Source of the DNA: Eutrophocola sp963925675
Lineage (GTDB): Bacteria; Pseudomonadota; Gammaproteobacteria; Pseudomonadales; Pseudohongiellaceae
Length of the DNA: 64,000 nucleotides
Direction: 5' to 3'
Assembly (NCBI GenBank): GCA_963925675.1
Contig: CAWUSW010000009.1
Span: 18,251-82,250 of the forward strand
Shown one piece after another: positions 17,291-25,489 of the stretch (position 1 is its first letter; each line of letters starts with the position of its first letter). The notes under the pieces are model-generated. The model saw nothing but the letters and a program-made list of their open reading frames with translations, did not search any database and was not told where the DNA came from. The translations under genes were made by a program, and so were the position numbers.

Positions 17291-17962
17291 TTAAAGTAGG
17301 GTTGGTCTTGGATTGAAATAATTTCGACTGCCCTTGCGCGTAGTCAGGATATAGTCGAGTAATTGTTCATAGTCGTCATCACTATTCACCAGATCAATTT
17401 CGGAGCTGTTCACTACCAGCAAGGTGCTATTGTCATAGTAGTGGAAAAAATTGGTATATGCATCAATGAGGTTTTCCAGATATCGGGGCTCAATCAATTG
17501 TTCGGCAGCAATGCCACGCCCCTGGATGCGCTCGATAAGGACATCGACCGGGGCTTGCAGGTAAATCACTAAATCGGGTTGTGGGGCATCAATGGTGAGG
17601 TGTTCATAGACCTTTTCATAAAGCGTGAATTCATCCTGATCGAGGTTCTGTCTGGCAAATAAGCGGTCTTTTTCCATGAGAAAATCTGCCACCCTGACTG
17701 GTTCAAACATATCGTCCTGGCGCAGTTCCTGCAGTTGTTGAGCCCGCTGAAAGAGGAAAAACAGCTGGGTTGCCAGAGCCATTTGCCTGGGATCATGATA
17801 GAAACGATCCAGAAAGGGATTTTCTTCACTTTTTTCCAGCAAAATTTCATAGTTAAAACTTTCAGCCAGACGTTTTGCAAGACTTGTCTTGCCAACACCT
17901 ATAGGGCCTTCTATAGCAATATAGCGGGGGATGGAATTTGAGTTGCTTATATCTAGTGACAC
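17291..17962 (-). CDS. Deoxynucleoside kinase family protein
   Basis: 223 residues. P-loop YIAIEGPIGVGKTSLAKRLA near residue 12, an E-rich segment near the substrate site (EKSEENPFLDRFY), DFLMEKDRLFARQNLD (DRS-like motif region) and a lid-like ERIQGRGIAAEQLI place it in the dNK/dGK family, which phosphorylates deoxynucleosides for salvage. The start is GTG with a weak Shine-Dalgarno, 33 bp after the pcnB stop. This family is often found beside panB in marine Gammaproteobacteria, in the slot of folK. Substrate preference cannot be read. Confidence 0.88.
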   Translation of the reverse strand: MSLDISNSNSIPRYIAIEGPIGVGKTSLAKRLAESFNYEILLEKSEENPFLDRFYHDPRQMALATQLFFLFQRAQQLQELRQDDMFEPVRVADFLMEKDRLFARQNLDQDEFTLYEKVYEHLTIDAPQPDLVIYLQAPVDVLIERIQGRGIAAEQLIEPRYLENLIDAYTNFFHYYDNSTLLVVNSSEIDLVNSDDDYEQLLDYILTTRKGSRNYFNPRPTLL

Positions 17963-17995
17963 TTGAATTATCGCTTTAAAGACATGCTAATTGTT

Positions 17996-19342
17996 TTAGT
18001 GTGATTTTACCTTGCGCTTGTCTGAATTTGAATGTCGACGCCCGCTTCCTGAATTTTTTGATGAAGCAAGAATATGTTCGCGCTGATTTTTATCAGCTTC
18101 CTGGAAGTCAGTCCACCACTTACCCAGTCCATTAAGATTTTCACCGGCTTGTTCACGGAGCAAAACAAAATCATAGGCGGCACGAAAACGTTTATGGGTA
18201 ATAGTAGCGTTTGCGCGACTGAGCCTGGGTAGTCTGAGTTGAAACTCCCAGATCTCACGCATTGGAATGCTGAATCGTTTCGGAATGGAGATTCGACTGA
18301 TCTGTTCAGTGATGACATCTTGTGCGGCCTGATGCATTGCCACCATCGGGGGCATTTTTCGATTCAAATTAATGAAGTACAACCTTTGTAATGCCGGCCA
18401 CAAAATTGCCGCCAGCAGGAATGCCGGTGTCACGCTTTTCAAGTTCCTGATACGTTGGTCTGTACTGGTAAAGGCCTGGCGTAATAGTTTTTCGGCAGTG
18501 TCGTTCTCTTCAAGTTCTGTTGCGGATGCCGGAAACAAATATTTAAAGACATTGTATTTGTGCAGTAAATCAAAGGTCACCAGAGATGAGCCAGCAAAAA
18601 ACAGCTTCAGGATTTCATCAAACAAACGGGCGGATGGAATGGATTCAAGTAACTCTGCCAGTGGCTGAATGGGCGCTGCTGTTTTTGCCTCAATGGAAAA
18701 GCCAAGTTTGGCAGACAAGCGAATCGCACGCAGAATACGCACGGGGTCTTCCCTGTAGCGTTGTTCGGGATCGCCTATCATGCGCAGTTGTCTTGCTTGC
18801 AGATCAGCCATACCATTTACATAGTCATGGACGACAAACTTTCTTACTGTGTAGTACAAGGCATTGATAGTGAAATCACGTCTCACTACATCCTCTTCCA
18901 GGGTGCCGTATACATTGTCCCTGAGAATCATGCCGCTATTGGAGTGGGCCGATTCGATATGTTTAACACTACGAGCCAGGGTTTCCCCCTGAATTTCGAC
19001 ACTGTCAGTGTTAGCTGCACGGAAGGTTGATACTTCAATAATTTCCCGACCCATGGTCACATGGACAATTCTGAAGCGCCTGCCGATTATGCGGGCACGC
19101 CGAAATTCGGCTTTGACCTGTTCCGGGGTCGCATCGGTAGCAACGTCAAAATCCTTAGGCAGTTTGTCCAGCAGTAGATCCCGTACTGCTCCGCCCACAA
19201 TATATGCCTGATAACCTGCATCATTGAGGGTATAGAGTACTTTCAGGCAGCCTTGGCTAATATTCTTGCGAGAAATGCAATGTTCGTCCCGAGTAATTAT
19301 CGTTGGACTATTGACGGGTGCAGTTGATGACGGATTGCTCAA
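17996..19342 (-). CDS. pcnB: Poly(A) polymerase I
   Basis: 448 residues. The nucleotidyltransferase core GYQAYIVGGAVRDLLLDKLPKDFDVATDA carries the two catalytic aspartates, followed by the class II tRNA-NT/PAP region RRDFTINALYY and RILRAIRLSAKLGF. A basic C-terminal tail (SGRRHSNSDKRKVKSH) fits PAP I, not the CCA enzyme. It adds 3' A-tails that promote RNA decay. The only initiator before an in-frame stop (19355-19357) is a TTG at 19342 without a recognisable Shine-Dalgarno. E. coli pcnB also uses a rare weak start, so low translation may be maintained. It is downstream of cbrB. Confidence 0.95.
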   Translation of the reverse strand: MSNPSSTAPVNSPTIITRDEHCISRKNISQGCLKVLYTLNDAGYQAYIVGGAVRDLLLDKLPKDFDVATDATPEQVKAEFRRARIIGRRFRIVHVTMGREIIEVSTFRAANTDSVEIQGETLARSVKHIESAHSNSGMILRDNVYGTLEEDVVRRDFTINALYYTVRKFVVHDYVNGMADLQARQLRMIGDPEQRYREDPVRILRAIRLSAKLGFSIEAKTAAPIQPLAELLESIPSARLFDEILKLFFAGSSLVTFDLLHKYNVFKYLFPASATELEENDTAEKLLRQAFTSTDQRIRNLKSVTPAFLLAAILWPALQRLYFINLNRKMPPMVAMHQAAQDVITEQISRISIPKRFSIPMREIWEFQLRLPRLSRANATITHKRFRAAYDFVLLREQAGENLNGLGKWWTDFQEADKNQREHILASSKNSGSGRRHSNSDKRKVKSH

Positions 19343-19430
19343 ATTGAATTCAGATCAGCTTTAGTTATTGTGGTCCCATTTTACACAGATGCCGGGTGCC
19401 GGGTAACCACAAAATTTATATACTTGGAAA

Positions 19431-19562
19431 AGTTACAAGTTACAAGTTACAAGTTACAAGGTACAAGGTACAAGGGGATGGTGATGTAGGTCGGAAAATG
19501 CCTGCAAGGCCGTCATCCGACAAGGCGCCTGAAAGGCGCCCACTTGAGACTTGAGACTTGTA
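19431..19562. repeat. Heptamer array plus REP-A and second hairpin, cbrB-pcnB spacer
   Basis: Six 7-bp units (AGTTACA x4, AGGTACA x2; 19431-19475) precede a REP-A unit from GTAGGTCGG (19486) to CGTCATCCGACA (19522). It is followed by a perfect second hairpin GGCGCC...GGCGCC (19524-19540) and two CTTGAGA units (19543-19556). This fills the 231-bp spacer where Pseudomonas encodes the small RNA CrcZ; no A-rich Hfq/Crc target repeats are seen. Confidence 0.75.
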
Positions 19563-19573
19563 ACTGAAATCTT

Positions 19574-20995
19574 TCAGGCAGTATTTTTCTTGCGGGGAAT
19601 ATTGAATCTTTGGCGGCGTTCCCAAAGGCACTTCCGGCTGATGCCCAGTTTTTTTGCTAATTCGGTTTCATTCAGTTGGTTCTGGTGTTCCAGAACAAAA
19701 CGCTGGAAATAATCCTTGAGGGAGAGCTCTTCCGACGGTGTGTCGTCATTGCCCTTAGTTTCACTGTCTTTTGCAGGATTCAGATCAGGAGAATTCGCTG
19801 GTGCCGGCGGGTCTATTTTTACCAGCTCTATATCCAGCCCTAAAAGATCCATGGGAATTGTTTCATGTTCAGCCATGATGACCGCTCGTTCGATGGCGTT
19901 TTCAAGTTCCCTGACATTCCCCGGCCAGGGATAGGTGGTGATCACCTGAATCGCATTTGCGCTGAATATCTTTTGTGGAACGTTCAGACGCTCGCAACAC
20001 AAGCTTAATTTCTTGTCAGCCAGTTCGATAATATCCACTCCGCGTTCCCTGAGCGGCGGGATTTGCAGTGGCATTACGTTAATACGGTAGAACAAATCTT
20101 CCCTAAAAAGACCTTCATCCACGAATTGCTTGAGATCCTTGCAGGTGGCGGCAACCAGGCGAATATCCACTTTTTGTGATTGTACAGAACCTACTTTGCG
20201 AATTTCCTGATCTTGTATAACGCTCAAAAGCCTGGCCTGTGCCTCCAGAGGCAGTTCGCCAATTTCATCCAGAAAAAGCGTCCCGTTGTTGGCAGCTTCC
20301 ACCAGTCCTTGTCGTGCTATTGTGGCTCCGGGGAAGGCGTCTTTTTCATGGCCAAACAATTCAGATTCGATCAGGTTTTTTGGAATCGCTGCGCAGTTTA
20401 TTGAAATCAGACTGGCATCCTTGCGTGTACTGCCTTCGTGAATAGCCTGGGCAACAAGTTCCTTGCCAGTTCCTGATTCTCCCTGGATGAGCACGGGAGA
20501 ATTGGTTTCAGCAATTTTTCGTATTCGACGAAACATCTCTGCCATGGCAGGGCACTTTCCAGACATTCCTGCTACTGGTTTTTCACTAGGCCTGGGGTTT
20601 AGGCAAGCCCTTTTTTTATCTTTAATATTTTCGCTAAGTACACGATTGATGGATGCAAATATTTCATCTTGATCAAAGGGTAGGGAAATATAATCAACGG
20701 TACCTATATTTATTGAATCAGCAGGTGAACGATTCATTGAATCAGTTGCTGAACGCTGACTGGTATAAGTAGTCAACACCAGAACCGGAGTGGGGGTCAT
20801 GCGTATCAGGTCGGTGCCGGGTTTACCCGGTAGACGCAGGTCGGTGATAATTACATCGAGTGCATCAATGTCCAGATTCTCGATGGCTTGCTCAACGGAA
20901 TTTGCTTTACTGACTTTAAAATCATTTCTCTCGAGCAGACGGCACAATCCTTCACGGACTGTCTTGTCATCTTCGATTATCAATATGTGATGCAT
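19574..20995 (-). CDS. cbrB: CbrB-type NtrC-family response regulator, divergent
   Basis: 473 residues: receiver (1-125), AAA+ sigma-54 activator domain (about 145-385) and Fis-type HTH (about 435-470). The C-terminal SLKDYFQRFVLEHQ and ISRKCLWERRQRFNIPRKK, plus the position between gluQRS and pcnB, identify CbrB, the carbon/nitrogen regulator of Pseudomonas. Acidic pair E8/D9, acceptor D52, Walker A GESGTGKE (172-179) and Walker B LFLDE (to 244) are intact. Unusual points: the sigma-54 contact loop GAFTGA reads DAFPGA (219-224); the invariant receiver lysine of KPF is Leu105; and residues 83-98 contain an 8-residue duplication matching a 24-bp tandem repeat (20712-20759). The kinase gene cbrA is not adjacent. 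Activity is therefore doubtful or altered. Confidence 0.88.
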   Translation of the reverse strand: MHHILIIEDDKTVREGLCRLLERNDFKVSKANSVEQAIENLDIDALDVIITDLRLPGKPGTDLIRMTPTPVLVLTTYTSQRSATDSMNRSPADSINIGTVDYISLPFDQDEIFASINRVLSENIKDKKRACLNPRPSEKPVAGMSGKCPAMAEMFRRIRKIAETNSPVLIQGESGTGKELVAQAIHEGSTRKDASLISINCAAIPKNLIESELFGHEKDAFPGATIARQGLVEAANNGTLFLDEIGELPLEAQARLLSVIQDQEIRKVGSVQSQKVDIRLVAATCKDLKQFVDEGLFREDLFYRINVMPLQIPPLRERGVDIIELADKKLSLCCERLNVPQKIFSANAIQVITTYPWPGNVRELENAIERAVIMAEHETIPMDLLGLDIELVKIDPPAPANSPDLNPAKDSETKGNDDTPSEELSLKDYFQRFVLEHQNQLNETELAKKLGISRKCLWERRQRFNIPRKKNTA

Positions 20996-21320
20996 AATGA
21001 AAATAGCCGATTAAAAGTTTCTGATTGAGCGTTCCTGAAGAGCCTAAATTTCATCCCTTTCTAACATGATAGCAGGCTTAAGTAACACATAGCTATGTTT
21101 CTTTTCTTCTCATTATTTATTGATTTGATGTTTTTTTCCAGGCTTATCTCTTCTCTAAAGACTTCATAAATGCTTGAAAATATGAAGTTTTGTCCAGTTT
21201 TTAAAAGCGTCGGGAGAAGTTTGCTGAAAAACCGAACTTTTGGAAAATTCAGGTCCAGGTTTTTGCATAAAATGCTACAAATAGTGACAAGTCTATTTGT
21301 TTGGGATTTAAGTGCCTTAA
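20996..21320. other. 325-bp spacer between gluQRS and cbrB
   Basis: AT-rich and without a credible ORF, RNA gene or repeat. In Pseudomonas this position holds a small gene and cbrA. No remnant of a histidine kinase is recognisable. It presumably contains the cbrB promoter; no confident sigma-70 or sigma-54 site was identified. Confidence 0.6.
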
Positions 21321-22277
21321 CTAGAGAGGAGCTTTAAATTCTTGAATTTCTTGCCTGTCGGTCAGCCTGGCAGGGTTCCAGTGTGCAATCCCCCATTTCA
21401 AAATATCGTCATTGTTCCCGGAAATAAGCGCAGGATCAGGGTCCTGTTGCAGGTAGCGCAAAGCCTCGATTAAAAGCGCCACTGAATCATCTGGATCTAT
21501 GGGCTTGGCTTTATGCTGTTTGCTTAATTTTTGCCCTTGCTGGTTTACGATTACTGGAATATGGGCATAGCAGGGTTGTTGAAAACCAAGCTTTTGCTGC
21601 AGGTAAATTTGACGTGCCGTGGAATTCATAAGGTCGATACCGCGCACAATATGGCTGACCTTCTGAAAGGCATCATCCACTACAACAGCAAGTTGATAAG
21701 CGAAAAGTCCATCCTTGCGCTTGATGACAAAATCGCCAATATCACACTGCAGGTGTTGCGATTGAAAAGCCTGTATCTGGTCAGTAAAACTGATCACTTC
21801 ATCAGTGACTCGACACCGAAGAGCTTTGCCTGCTTCCTCAGGAAGATGACGTAGGCGACAAGTCCCGGGATACACTCCTCCAGACTCCTGAATTTGCTGA
21901 CGGGTGCAGTCACAGGCAAAAATCAGGTCTTGCCGGGAGAGTGTTTCAAGGGCTTCCAGATAGGCATCTTCACGCTGGCTTTGATAAAGCACACGATCAT
22001 CCCAGTGCAGTCCGGTTTTATCGAGAGCATCAAGAATCTGATCAGCAGCTTCCTTACTTTCCCGGGGTGGATCAAGATCTTCCATGCGCACCAGCCACTT
22101 GCCATGTTGACTACGTGCGTCTAGATAGGAGGCCAGAGCAGCAATCAGGGAGCCCATATGTAATGGCCCGCTAGGTGATGGCGCGAAGCGACCTATGTAG
22201 CTGGAAGGTAAGTTAGAAGGGGATTGGTGACGGCTATTATGATTATTATCTGCGGGATGATCTGTGGAATCGGGCAT
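21321..22277 (-). CDS. gluQRS: Glutamyl-Q tRNA(Asp) synthetase
   Basis: 318 residues, a truncated class I GluRS paralogue without an anticodon-binding domain. GRFAPSPSGPLHMGSLIAAL carries the HIGH-like motif (HMGS) and KLSKQHKAK replaces KMSKS. A four-ligand zinc site is suggested by CDCTRQQI...YPGTCR. The enzyme attaches glutamate to queuosine in the anticodon of tRNA(Asp). It follows dksA, as in E. coli and Pseudomonas, separated by 138 bp that hold a perfect hairpin. N-terminal residues 1-25 are a polar extension. Confidence 0.95.
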   Translation of the reverse strand: MPDSTDHPADNNHNSRHQSPSNLPSSYIGRFAPSPSGPLHMGSLIAALASYLDARSQHGKWLVRMEDLDPPRESKEAADQILDALDKTGLHWDDRVLYQSQREDAYLEALETLSRQDLIFACDCTRQQIQESGGVYPGTCRLRHLPEEAGKALRCRVTDEVISFTDQIQAFQSQHLQCDIGDFVIKRKDGLFAYQLAVVVDDAFQKVSHIVRGIDLMNSTARQIYLQQKLGFQQPCYAHIPVIVNQQGQKLSKQHKAKPIDPDDSVALLIEALRYLQQDPDPALISGNNDDILKWGIAHWNPARLTDRQEIQEFKAPL

Positions 22278-22354
22278 CTGGTCATTCCTGATTCAGGACA
22301 TTGCATGAGGCTGTGCTGCAAAGGGAGTTGTGAAAGAGGTGTTGAAGTTTGCCT

Positions 22355-22374
22355 GGGCACGCTACAGCGTGCCC
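22355..22374. repeat. Perfect hairpin in the dksA-gluQRS spacer
   Basis: GGGCACGCT-AC-AGCGTGCCC, a 9-bp perfect stem, followed by CACTTG, the same flank as the second hairpin at 19524-19540. It has no T-run on either strand, so it is more likely a member of the interspersed hairpin family than an intrinsic terminator. Confidence 0.6.
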
Positions 22375-22415
22375 ACTTGTTTCTTGTCTCTTGCCTCTGG
22401 CTCCTCTGAGAGAAA

Positions 22416-22982
22416 TCAGGCGCCCAGTTGTTTTTCTTTTATCTCGTCCAGAGTTTTACAGTCAATGCATTTATTTGCAGTGGGTCGTGCTTCAAGACGA
22501 CGGATACCGATTTCTACGCCGCAGGAATCGCACCAGCCGTAATCATCTTTAACAATCAGCTCGATAGTGCTGTCAATTTTCTTGATCAGCCTGCGTTCTC
22601 TGTCTCGGGTACGCAATTCAATACTGAATTCTTCTTCCAGAGTAGCGCGGTCAGCTGGATCTGGTGGATTTGCCGCTTCGTCCTGCATATGATGTACAGT
22701 ACGATCAACTTCTTCCATCAGGTTATTGCGCCAGGAAAGCAGAATATTTTTGAAATGCTCTCTCTGCTCTTCATTCATATACTCCTCACCACGTTTCATT
22801 TTATAAGGAGTAAATTCTTTGCCTTGCTCATGTCCAGTAGACGATGAGGCAGGAGCAGCCTTGGCAGCTGATTTTGCTTTAGGCGCAGCTTTCGCTTTAG
22901 GCGCAGCTTTCGCTTTAGGTGCAGCTTGCACTTTAGGGGAAGTTTTGGCCTTAACGCTGGCAGTTGATTTTTTTGTTGGCAT
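22416..22982 (-). CDS. dksA: RNA polymerase-binding transcription factor DksA
   Basis: 188 residues from the ATG at 22982 (a TTG at 22994 is possible). The coiled-coil tip carries the functional DPADRATLEEE (DxxDxA), and the C4 zinc finger is CDSC...CIDC. DksA binds the RNA polymerase secondary channel and with ppGpp controls rRNA and amino-acid promoters. The N-terminus is extended by an Ala-Lys-Pro-rich segment with four near-identical KAAPKAKA-type units, which makes the protein about 40 residues longer than E. coli DksA (151). The DNA encoding them (22860-22940) is an 18-bp-type direct repeat, so the length may vary between strains. Confidence 0.95.
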   Translation of the reverse strand: MPTKKSTASVKAKTSPKVQAAPKAKAAPKAKAAPKAKSAAKAAPASSSTGHEQGKEFTPYKMKRGEEYMNEEQREHFKNILLSWRNNLMEEVDRTVHHMQDEAANPPDPADRATLEEEFSIELRTRDRERRLIKKIDSTIELIVKDDYGWCDSCGVEIGIRRLEARPTANKCIDCKTLDEIKEKQLGA

Positions 22983-23163
22983 TCCAGATCTCAAAAATTA
23001 ATCTAAAAATAGAAAGTTATTGGTAAAGTTGCTTAAATTCAGAACTCGCTGTTTTCGAGGCACGCTACGCTACCAGATTATTAATTCCAGTTCCATAAAA
23101 AAAGCATGATTTTAGATGCGGCCAGAGTTAAGCACCCGATTGGGTCAACGAGCGGTAATTATT

Positions 23164-23889
23164 GTGAAATTCATTCCCCCTTTTCAAACTGCAAAACTGA
23201 TTAAGCGCTATAAGCGTTTTCTGGCCGATGTGGAATTACCTGATGGTTCCTGCATGACAATTCACTGTCCCAATACAGGCTCAATGCTCAATTGTAATAC
23301 TCCCGGTAGCCGTGTCTGGTTTTCCACGGCTGAAAATAAGAAGCGGAAATACCCACATACCTTTGAAATGATTGAGCTTGCAGGAAAAAAACTGGCTGGT
23401 ATCAACACTGCTAGGGCTAACCATCTCGTGCGTGAAGCCATTGAGCACAATCTGGTGGAATCTTTGACGGGATATCAGTCATTGCGTCGTGAGGTTAAAT
23501 ACGGCCATGAGAATAGCCGTATTGATTTTTTGCTACAGGATAATCCTGCTGATCCAGGCAGGGATTGTTATGTTGAGGTAAAAAACGTCACCCTTCATAT
23601 GGGCAAGGGCTGTGGCCTGTTTCCCGATTCAGTTTCAGCTCGTGGCACTAAACATTTGCGTGAATTAATGCATATTGCAGAGCAGGGGGGCAGGGCAGTG
23701 CTGTTTTTTTGCGTGCAGCACACCGGGATTGAGCAAGTGGAGCCTGCTACTGAAATTGATCCTGAGTACAGCAGTACCTTGTGCGAGGCTGCTAATGCGG
23801 GGGTTGAAATCATGGCCTGGCGGGCAAAAATGAACGCCAGGGAAATTACTTTGGTGAAGGAAGTGCCGGTAGTTCTGCCTCATCAATGA
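23164..23889 (+). CDS. sfsA: SfsA family nuclease-like protein
   Basis: 241 residues from the GTG at 23164, which gives the family start MKFIPPFQTAKLIKRYKRFLADVEL; an ATG at 23116 adds 16 non-conserved residues and lacks a Shine-Dalgarno. Signatures are HCPNTGSMLNC, LVESLTGYQSLRREVKYG, SRIDFLLQ and DCYVEVKNVTL, whose D-E-V-K resembles a PD-(D/E)xK nuclease core. SfsA affects sugar fermentation in E. coli, with nucleic-acid binding reported; its role is not settled. It is divergent from dksA, as in E. coli where sfsA neighbours dksA, and its 3' end overlaps the convergent Rieske gene by 44 bp. Confidence 0.92.
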   Translation: MKFIPPFQTAKLIKRYKRFLADVELPDGSCMTIHCPNTGSMLNCNTPGSRVWFSTAENKKRKYPHTFEMIELAGKKLAGINTARANHLVREAIEHNLVESLTGYQSLRREVKYGHENSRIDFLLQDNPADPGRDCYVEVKNVTLHMGKGCGLFPDSVSARGTKHLRELMHIAEQGGRAVLFFCVQHTGIEQVEPATEIDPEYSSTLCEAANAGVEIMAWRAKMNAREITLVKEVPVVLPHQ

Positions 23890-24196
23890 GTATTTGTCCG
23901 TTTTCTAACTGGAAGTCGATGGCCCAGAGTGAATCGCCAAGGCAAGGGCCCTGAATGCATTCTCCACTTTCCGGCTCAAAAAATGCACCATGGTTGGCGC
24001 ATTTGATATACAGGCCCTGTGCATCCATGAACGCATGGGCTTCCCATTCCAGTGGCAGGCCCTGATGGGGGCAGCGATTCAGATAAAGAAAAATATTCTG
24101 CCTTTTCTTTACTGCAAATAGTTTCCCCTGGGGAAGGTCAAAACCACGCGCGCCTGCCTCTGGAATATCATCTATATGGCAAAGGGTGATAGTCAT
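23846..24196 (-). CDS. Small Rieske [2Fe-2S] protein
   Basis: 116 residues, a single Rieske domain: CPHQGLPLEW supplies the first Cys-His pair and CANHGA the second, 21 residues later. It resembles NirD/BphF-type soluble ferredoxins. There is no signal peptide, so it is cytoplasmic. It starts 6 bp after the stop of the PLP enzyme gene upstream, so the two are cotranscribed. The electron-transfer partner is not evident here. Its last 44 bp overlap sfsA on the other strand. Confidence 0.88.
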   Translation of the reverse strand: MTITLCHIDDIPEAGARGFDLPQGKLFAVKKRQNIFLYLNRCPHQGLPLEWEAHAFMDAQGLYIKCANHGAFFEPESGECIQGPCLGDSLWAIDFQLENGQILIDEAELPALPSPK

Positions 24197-24202
24197 CCGG
24201 GC

Positions 24203-25435
24203 TTATTGGGAAAGTGCCTGCTCAAAATCTGCAAGCAGATCGTCGGTATCTTCGATCCCCACTGACAGACGTACCATGGAATCAGCAACGCCCATGGAGG
24301 CTCGGCGTTCCGGTCCCATTTCCCAATAAATGGTATGAGCAACAGGAATAGCCAGAGTGCGGTTATCCCCCAGATTGCTGGAACAAATCACCAGCTCAAG
24401 AGCATTCAGGAAATCAAAACAGTCTATGGAATCGTCCAGTTCAATACTCAGGATGGCCCCGAAATTATTGAACAGGGTTCGCGCCCGTTCATGCTGGGGG
24501 TGTTCAGCAAGGCCGGGATAAAATACTTTTCGTACTTTCGGGTGATCGTTACAAAACTGTGCGATAGCCTGGGCATTTGCACAGGCTTTATTCATACGTA
24601 AGCTTAATGTGTCGCTGCCTACTGAGATATGATGGGCTGCTTCAGGAGCAAGGGCGGCACCAAAGTCGCGCAGACCTTTTTTACGAATCTGGGTAATGCC
24701 CCACTGTGCCGGATCAGCACTCTTGTAGTTATCATAGATATTCTCAAAGCGACTCCAGTCGAAAATTCCGGTGTCGGTGACACTGCCACCCAGTGCATTA
24801 CCATGACCGCCGATATATTTGGTCAGCGAGTTGATGACCAGACTGGCCTGTACTGTGCATGGTAAAAACAACCAGGGTGAGGTCATGGTATTATCAACAA
24901 AATATATCAGATCCTTGTTGCTGCAAAGTGTGCCAATAGCCTCTAAATCGGCTACCTGTGTAACCGGGTTGGCGATAGTCTCCACAAACACCAGTTTGGT
25001 GTTGTCCTGAATTGCAGCGGAAACATTTTGTACATCGGTGGCATCCACGAAGCTCACTTCTATACCCAGTTCCTTGAAGGTATTAAACAGGGAGTTGGTA
25101 TTACCAAACAGGTAAGCGCTGGACACGATGTGATCACCCTGACGCAGCAGGGAGAGCAAAGTAGAGCCAATGGCCGCCATGCCTGTGGCGAAAATGACGC
25201 TGGCAAGGCCCTGTTCAAGCTTGGTAATTTTTTGCGCCAAGGCTTCAATTGTAGGATTGTTTTGGCGTCCGTAAGCATAACCTTTCCGCTTATTCTGGAA
25301 GACTTCTGCCAATTCGCGGGCATCTTCATAGGCAAAGGCAACGGACGTATGTATTGGCTTATGCAATACTCCGTGTTCCGGTTTGCCTTCCCTGTCTGAA
25401 TGCAGCGCTGTGCTGGTGAAATTTTTCTTTTTCAT
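24203..25435 (-). CDS. Cystathionine gamma-synthase family PLP enzyme
   Basis: 410 residues of the Cys/Met metabolism PLP family. GYAYGRQNNPTIEALAQKI near residue 55, SVIFATGMAAIGSTLLSLL near 80, and SLTKYIGGHGNALGG near 208, which contains the PLP-binding lysine, are all in place; LGDNRTLAIPVAHTIYW near 365 is the C-terminal domain signature. Possible reactions are gamma-replacement on O-acyl-homoserine (metB/metZ type) or gamma-lyase. The sequence belongs to the generic 'cystathionine gamma-synthase family' group, so I give no symbol. It lies 54 bp after a DksA-family gene. Confidence 0.9.
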   Translation of the reverse strand: MKKKNFTSTALHSDREGKPEHGVLHKPIHTSVAFAYEDARELAEVFQNKRKGYAYGRQNNPTIEALAQKITKLEQGLASVIFATGMAAIGSTLLSLLRQGDHIVSSAYLFGNTNSLFNTFKELGIEVSFVDATDVQNVSAAIQDNTKLVFVETIANPVTQVADLEAIGTLCSNKDLIYFVDNTMTSPWLFLPCTVQASLVINSLTKYIGGHGNALGGSVTDTGIFDWSRFENIYDNYKSADPAQWGITQIRKKGLRDFGAALAPEAAHHISVGSDTLSLRMNKACANAQAIAQFCNDHPKVRKVFYPGLAEHPQHERARTLFNNFGAILSIELDDSIDCFDFLNALELVICSSNLGDNRTLAIPVAHTIYWEMGPERRASMGVADSMVRLSVGIEDTDDLLADFEQALSQ

Positions 25436-25489
25436 AATAGTCTGTATATGCAGGTTTAAACTGGGTTGTACAAATAATTACCCTGAATT

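Noticed and set aside
19343..19573. CrcZ small RNA in the cbrB-pcnB spacer
   Set aside because: The spacer is filled with repeats and lacks the A-rich Hfq/Crc target motifs expected of CrcZ.
22428..22847. Plus-strand 139-codon frame
   Set aside because: Antisense of dksA; no ribosome-binding site or domain.
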